A stretch of 64,000 nt of DNA. Source: Thermogemmata fonticola (GTDB lineage: Bacteria; Planctomycetota; Planctomycetia; Gemmatales; Gemmataceae). Location of the stretch: the NCBI RefSeq assembly GCF_013694095.1, contig NZ_JACEFB010000003.1:1-64000 (forward strand), written 5' to 3'. Shown here piece by piece: positions 60,330 to 64,000 of the stretch; position 1 is the first letter of the stretch, and every line of letters starts with the position of its first letter. The translations under genes were made by a program, and so were the position numbers. Below the pieces are notes generated by a model. That model saw nothing but the letters and a program-made list of their open reading frames with translations, searched no databases and was not told the origin of the DNA.

Positions 60330-62348
60330 ATGTACGGGTTCCGCCCAAGTCTCTGTTCCTACCTGCGATGGGCTGCCTTACTTCTGCCGGGTATGGGGCT
60401 AGTTTTTTTGTTCTCACCGCTGCCCGCTTCCTCACCCTACTCCTCGGGGGGCGAGTCATCTGCTGCACAAGTGTTTTCATCCCATTCTTCGGCTGCCTTG
60501 TCTGCAGATACCGAAGGCAAGGAACAGCCCTCCTTGCCGCTGCGCCTCGATCGCATTCCCAAGGAGTTCCAGGGACCAGATGGCCGCTATCAACCCAAGC
60601 GAGAAAAAGGGCCTATCACCATCCCTGCCGTCCCTCGCGACCGCCTCATTGCTTTTTGTCTTTACACCACGCATCAAGGCGTGCTCAAGCTCAACGTTCA
60701 GCTTTACCCCGTCCCCGCGGGAGAATCCCGCCAAGTAACGCTTTGGCTGGATCGCGGCCAGGGATGGGAACGCATCGCCGAGCAAGCTGTGGATGGCATG
60801 GGATGGAGCACAGTCTTTCGGGTGGAAAAGTGGGATGACACACGCAGCGCACGCTATCGGATCACCCATCCTGCCGGCAGCCAGTACGAAGGGCTGATCC
60901 GGGCTGATCCCCGTGATAAGGACGAAATCGTGGTGGCCTGCCTCTCCTGCAACGCGGGCACGGATCGCAATCCCCGACCGGACCTGGTAGCCAATCTCCA
61001 GGCGATCAACCCGGACCTCCTCTTTTTCGCCGGGGACCAGGTTTATGACCATAAGAATCACCTGGCCGCCTGGTTGCTGTTCGGGCGGCAGTTTGGCGAA
61101 GTCATCAAAGATCGGCCCACCGTCACGATTCCCGATGATCACGATGTCGGCCATCCCAATCTCTGGGGTGCGGGCGGCAAGCCCGCCCTGCGTCCCGATG
61201 GAGCCGATGGCGGTTACATCATGCCTGTGGAATACGTCAACATGGTCCAGCGGCAGCAGTGCGGCCACCTGCCTGATCCCATTGACCCCACACCCATCGC
61301 CCGCGGCATCACCGTCTACTACACCCGTCTGATCGTCGGAGGAATCGATTTTGCTATCCTCGAAGACCGCAAATGGAAAAGCGGGCCGTATGGCCTGGTC
61401 CGAATTCGTGGACCACGGCCCGATCATGTCGTCGATCCCGATTTCGACCCGCGCACGGTGGATGTTCCCGAAGCCACCTTACTGGGCGAACGGCAACTGC
61501 GCTTCTTGCAGCAATGGGCTGCCGACTGGCAGGGCGCGGTCATGAAATGCGTTCTATCGCAAACCACTTTTGCCGGAGCTGCCCATCTCCACGGTCCGAA
61601 GCAGGAGCGCCTCACGGCCGATCTGGATTGCAACGGCTGGCCTCAGTCGGGGCGTAACGCCGCCCTTCGGGAAATCCGTAAAGGGTTCGCCTTTATGATT
61701 GCCGGCGACCAGCACTTGGCCACCCTCATCCACCACGGCATCAATGACTGGCGCGACAGCGGCTGGCAATTCACCTGCCCCAGTATCTGGAATCTTTACG
61801 GCCGCGCCTGGCATCCCCTGGAAAAGAGCCAGCGTCCGTGGCCCAACTCCCCACTTCCCTTCACCGGAGACTATCACGACGGTCTGGGCAACAAAATCAC
61901 CATCACTGCCTATGCCAATCCCAGCCGAGAGAATTACGAAGGTACCGGTTTCGGCGTCGTCCGCTTCCGCAAATCCACTCGCACGATCCTGGTCGAGTGC
62001 TGGCCGCGCTTCGTCGATGTAACCCGGCCTGGAGCCACCCAATATCCCGGCTGGCCGCAGACTATCACCCAGGAGGACAACTACGGCCGCCGAGCCATCG
62101 GCTACCTGCCCCGCTTGCAAACGGACCGGGATGATCCCGTCGTTCAATTGATCGACGAAAGTGACGGCAGCATCGTTTATACCCTGCGCATCCGCGGCCG
62201 GTCCTGGCAGCCGAAAACCTTTCGCATCGGCCCCCACACTCTCCGCCTGCGCTGGGACGATGGCACCCGCCGCGAGCTGGAGCACCTCCAACCCGCCTTC
62301 GAGCCGCCGGCAACCGTCTTGAACGTGAGTGGTGCGAAAACGCCGTGA
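60330..62348 (+). CDS. Exported PhoD-like metallophosphatase
   Basis: 672 residues. N-terminal Sec-type signal (YLRWAALLLPGMGLVFLFSPLPASS), in contrast to the Tat signal of the PhoD at 11656. An N-terminal beta domain (about 90-200) precedes the phosphatase core: CLSCNAGTDRNPRPDLVANL, LLFFAGDQVYDHKNH, VTIPDDHDVGHPNLWG and FMIAGDQHLATLIHHG, supplying Asp/Asn/His metal ligands. The C-terminal 150 residues are beta-rich. ATG at 60330 follows AGGAGGG and starts 24 bp after the fhcC stop, so it may belong to the fhcA-fhcC transcript, although no functional link is known. Confidence 0.87.
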   Translation: MYGFRPSLCSYLRWAALLLPGMGLVFLFSPLPASSPYSSGGESSAAQVFSSHSSAALSADTEGKEQPSLPLRLDRIPKEFQGPDGRYQPKREKGPITIPAVPRDRLIAFCLYTTHQGVLKLNVQLYPVPAGESRQVTLWLDRGQGWERIAEQAVDGMGWSTVFRVEKWDDTRSARYRITHPAGSQYEGLIRADPRDKDEIVVACLSCNAGTDRNPRPDLVANLQAINPDLLFFAGDQVYDHKNHLAAWLLFGRQFGEVIKDRPTVTIPDDHDVGHPNLWGAGGKPALRPDGADGGYIMPVEYVNMVQRQQCGHLPDPIDPTPIARGITVYYTRLIVGGIDFAILEDRKWKSGPYGLVRIRGPRPDHVVDPDFDPRTVDVPEATLLGERQLRFLQQWAADWQGAVMKCVLSQTTFAGAAHLHGPKQERLTADLDCNGWPQSGRNAALREIRKGFAFMIAGDQHLATLIHHGINDWRDSGWQFTCPSIWNLYGRAWHPLEKSQRPWPNSPLPFTGDYHDGLGNKITITAYANPSRENYEGTGFGVVRFRKSTRTILVECWPRFVDVTRPGATQYPGWPQTITQEDNYGRRAIGYLPRLQTDRDDPVVQLIDESDGSIVYTLRIRGRSWQPKTFRIGPHTLRLRWDDGTRRELEHLQPAFEPPATVLNVSGAKTP

Positions 62349-62408
62349 CCTGCCCGCTGGCCAAAGCCGAGAATCTCTCCAGTGACAGGCCAACTCCCCA
62401 CGGAGAGG

Positions 62409-63479
62409 TCAACTCGCGGGGCGCGGCGGCGGCGCTTGGCTTTCCGGACGCAAGGAGCGCACAATGGCCCCCGCCTGCCACATCTCGCTCTCGGCGATCT
62501 CCTTCAATTCCTTTTCCAGTTGCTGCCGGTAGTCCGGGCGGCTATTGGCCTCCAGCACCCGCCGGGCCTCCGCGCCTGAGGCCACGGATTGATACAGGCG
62601 CTCAAATACCGGCTTGGTCGCATCGCGGAAGATGCGGAACCAATCCAACGCTCCCCGCTGCGCCGTTGTGGAACAATTGGCATACATCCAGTCCATTCCC
62701 CGCTCCCCGATGAGCGGATAAAGACTCTGCGTCGCCTCCTCGACCGTCTCATTGAAGGCTTCACTCGGCGAATGACCATGCTCTCGAAGCACCTCATATT
62801 GGGCCAACCACAAACCGTAGATCGCCCCCATCAGAACTCCCCGCTCGCCGGTCAGGTCGGAAATCACTTCCTTCTCGAACGTCGTCTCGAACAGATAGCC
62901 TGAACCGATGGCGACACCCAGCGCCAGGCAGCGATCTCGCGCCCGGCCCGTGGCATCCTGATAAATGGCGAAGGAACTGTTGATCCCGCGCCCTTCAAGG
63001 AAGTGACGCCGGACGGTCGTTCCGGAGCCTTTCGGCGCCACCATGATCACGTCGATGTCGGGGGGCGGGATCACACCGGTCATGTCGCGGAACACGATGG
63101 CAAAGCCGTGGGAAAAATACAGCGCCTTACCCGCCGTCAAATGTGGGCGGATGCGCGGCCACATCTCCTTCTGTCCAGCATCGGAGAGCAGATACTGCAC
63201 AATCGTGCCGCGCGCGGCTGCTTCCTCTGGGTCAAACAGAGTCTCCCCCGGCTTCCACCCATCCTCCAGGCATTTGTCGTAGGTGCTGCTCCCCTTTCGC
63301 TGGCCGACAATCACCCGCACGCCGTTGTCCCGCATGTTCAGGGACTGCCCACGCCCCTGTACGCCATAGCCGATCACCGCCACCACCTCATCCTTGAGGA
63401 TGTCCCGGACCCGCTCCGGTGGATAATCGGCCCGCTCGATCGCCACTTCGACCGTGTCACCGATGCGTATTTCTTTCAT
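62409..63479 (-). CDS. ilvC: Ketol-acid reductoisomerase (eukaryotic/fungal-like type)
   Basis: 356 residues. Converts acetolactate to dihydroxyisovalerate with NADPH and magnesium, second step of valine/leucine/isoleucine synthesis. NADPH motif VIGYGVQGRGQSLN near 34-47, GKALYFSHGFAIVF, DVIMVAPKGSGTTVRRHFLEGRGINSS, then the metal-binding knotted domain with SDLTGERGVLMG and HSPSEAFNETVEEATQSLYPLIGERGMDWMY. These blocks read much like yeast Ilv5 and unlike the GYGSQGHAHALN class I enzymes of most bacteria. ATG at 63479 follows GAGGGCAGG. Promoter at 63597-63625. Confidence 0.96.
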   Translation of the reverse strand: MKEIRIGDTVEVAIERADYPPERVRDILKDEVVAVIGYGVQGRGQSLNMRDNGVRVIVGQRKGSSTYDKCLEDGWKPGETLFDPEEAAARGTIVQYLLSDAGQKEMWPRIRPHLTAGKALYFSHGFAIVFRDMTGVIPPPDIDVIMVAPKGSGTTVRRHFLEGRGINSSFAIYQDATGRARDRCLALGVAIGSGYLFETTFEKEVISDLTGERGVLMGAIYGLWLAQYEVLREHGHSPSEAFNETVEEATQSLYPLIGERGMDWMYANCSTTAQRGALDWFRIFRDATKPVFERLYQSVASGAEARRVLEANSRPDYRQQLEKELKEIAESEMWQAGAIVRSLRPESQAPPPRPAS

Positions 63480-63596
63480 GACCTGCCCTCACGCGGCTGA
63501 AGTTCTTCGTGCTGTCGCGTCTCTAGCTTTCCCACCTCCGCCTAGGAAGCCTTTCTGCCGCTGATCTAGCCGCAGTTCGGCCCCGCGGATAGCGTG

Positions 63597-63634
63597 AGTG
63601 TAATCGGATAATATCTCGAAGTCAAGAATCTTGA
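63597..63634 (-). promoter_or_regulatory. ilvC promoter overlapped by a palindrome, candidate MarR operator
   Basis: On the minus strand, TTGACT (63625-63620), a 17-base spacer and TACACT (63602-63597). TCAAGA-A-TCTTGA (63622-63634) is a perfect 13-bp palindrome that overlaps the -35 hexamer and lies 31 bases before the start of the divergent MarR gene. Such a site could let MarR control itself and ilvC together. Confidence 0.5.
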
Positions 63635-63665
63635 AAATAAGTTTCTCGATCTCAAAGTTTCACTC

Positions 63666-64000
63666 ATGCAAACAGACGCACTCCGGGATGTGGTGGACGA
63701 GCTGATCGCCGCTTGGCAGCGAGCACGACCCGATTTGGACCCTAGCCCTCTGCACCTTGTGGGGCGAGTGCTAGTTCTGGCACAACGCCTGGAAGAAAGC
63801 GTCGCCGCCGTCTTGGCACCGTTGGGCTTGACACTCGGTCAATTTGACATTTTAGCCACGCTGCGCCGCCACAGCCCCCAGGGTGGTTTGACACCAACCG
63901 AGTTGCTTCACAGTGTCGTACTCTCTAGTGGGGGAATGACGGCCCGCTTGGACCGGTTAGCCGCCGCCGGACTCATCGAACGTCGGGCCGCCGCGGACGA
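63666..64000 (+). CDS. MarR-family transcriptional regulator, cut by window edge
   Basis: 111 codons visible, no stop before base 64000. After a helical N-terminus (DALRDVVDELIAAWQRARPDL) comes the MarR winged helix-turn-helix: GRVLVLAQRLEESVAAVLAPLGLTLGQFDILATLRRH, TPTELLHSVVLSSGGMTARLDRLAAAGLIERRAA. SSGGMTARLDRL is the recognition helix and AADE-like residues lead into the wing. No obvious Shine-Dalgarno precedes ATG 63666, so the leader may be short. It is divergent from ilvC; the palindrome at 63622-63634 is the likely binding site. Ligand unknown. Confidence 0.92.
   Translation, partial: MQTDALRDVVDELIAAWQRARPDLDPSPLHLVGRVLVLAQRLEESVAAVLAPLGLTLGQFDILATLRRHSPQGGLTPTELLHSVVLSSGGMTARLDRLAAAGLIERRAAAD

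Overview
The window looks like a chromosomal segment of a planctomycete, most likely a member of the Gemmataceae. The signs are a DUF1559 pseudopilin with the G-MTLLELLV cleavage site and an H-x9-DG tail, a secreted protease with the LEQLEDRLTPS sorting-type N-terminus, a transmembrane serine/threonine kinase with a large outer domain, and archaeal-type formylmethanofuran dehydrogenase subunits A and C in a bacterial setting. Genus-level placement is inference. I see no phage, insertion sequence, CRISPR array or integrated element; this is ordinary chromosome with many lineage-specific proteins.

Layout. 0-1.5 kb: subtilase cut by the window edge. 1.9-7.4 kb: a minus-strand operon (ExbB, ExbD, ExbD, a membrane protein with a duplicated domain, and a protein joining a TonB-like membrane anchor to a squalene-cyclase-like alpha-toroid) ending in a strong terminator. 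This is the best candidate for an undescribed system. 7.8-10.9 kb: DUF1559 pseudopilin, UDP-glucuronate decarboxylase, a small protein and AcpS. 11.6-20 kb: PhoD, YebC, an SDR, a permuted papain-like protein, a BatD-like/DUF58 pair and glycerol kinase. 20.2-24.4 kb: a small membrane protein, a divergent RNase HII-like protein, HIT, YggS, ribulose-phosphate epimerase and an Mpo1-like protein. 24.4-33.2 kb: papain-like protease, lysine/glutamate repeat protein, acetolactate synthase, DUF4349 lipoprotein, 4-alpha-glucanotransferase and an rRNA methyltransferase. 33.5-41.4 kb: Cys-rich protein, double FKBP, MFS transporter, creatininase-family protein, zinc-ribbon membrane protein, PDZ/M6 protease and a cytochrome c. 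41.3-52.6 kb: coiled-coil repeat protein, secreted intradiol dioxygenase, apiosidase-like hydrolase, DUF1326 protein, XdhC and MocA-like molybdenum cofactor proteins, a PfkB sugar kinase and a PQQ beta-propeller protein. 52.9-64 kb: receptor-like kinase, tRNA-Gly(CCC), FhcA, FhcC, a second PhoD-like phosphatase, a fungal-type IlvC and a MarR regulator cut by the right edge.

How it works together. Branched-chain amino acid synthesis is represented by IlvB and IlvC, 33 kb apart. C1 transfer on tetrahydromethanopterin is represented only by FhcA and FhcC. Many products are exported (Sec, Tat or lipoprotein signals). Regulatory DNA that can be read includes sigma70-like promoters before the DUF1559 gene, the decarboxylase gene, the zinc-ribbon gene, the kinase gene and ilvC, two U-tract terminators, and several palindromes placed like operators. 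Starts were moved inward from the longest reading frame wherever a Shine-Dalgarno sequence, a signal peptide or a family N-terminus favoured a later codon.
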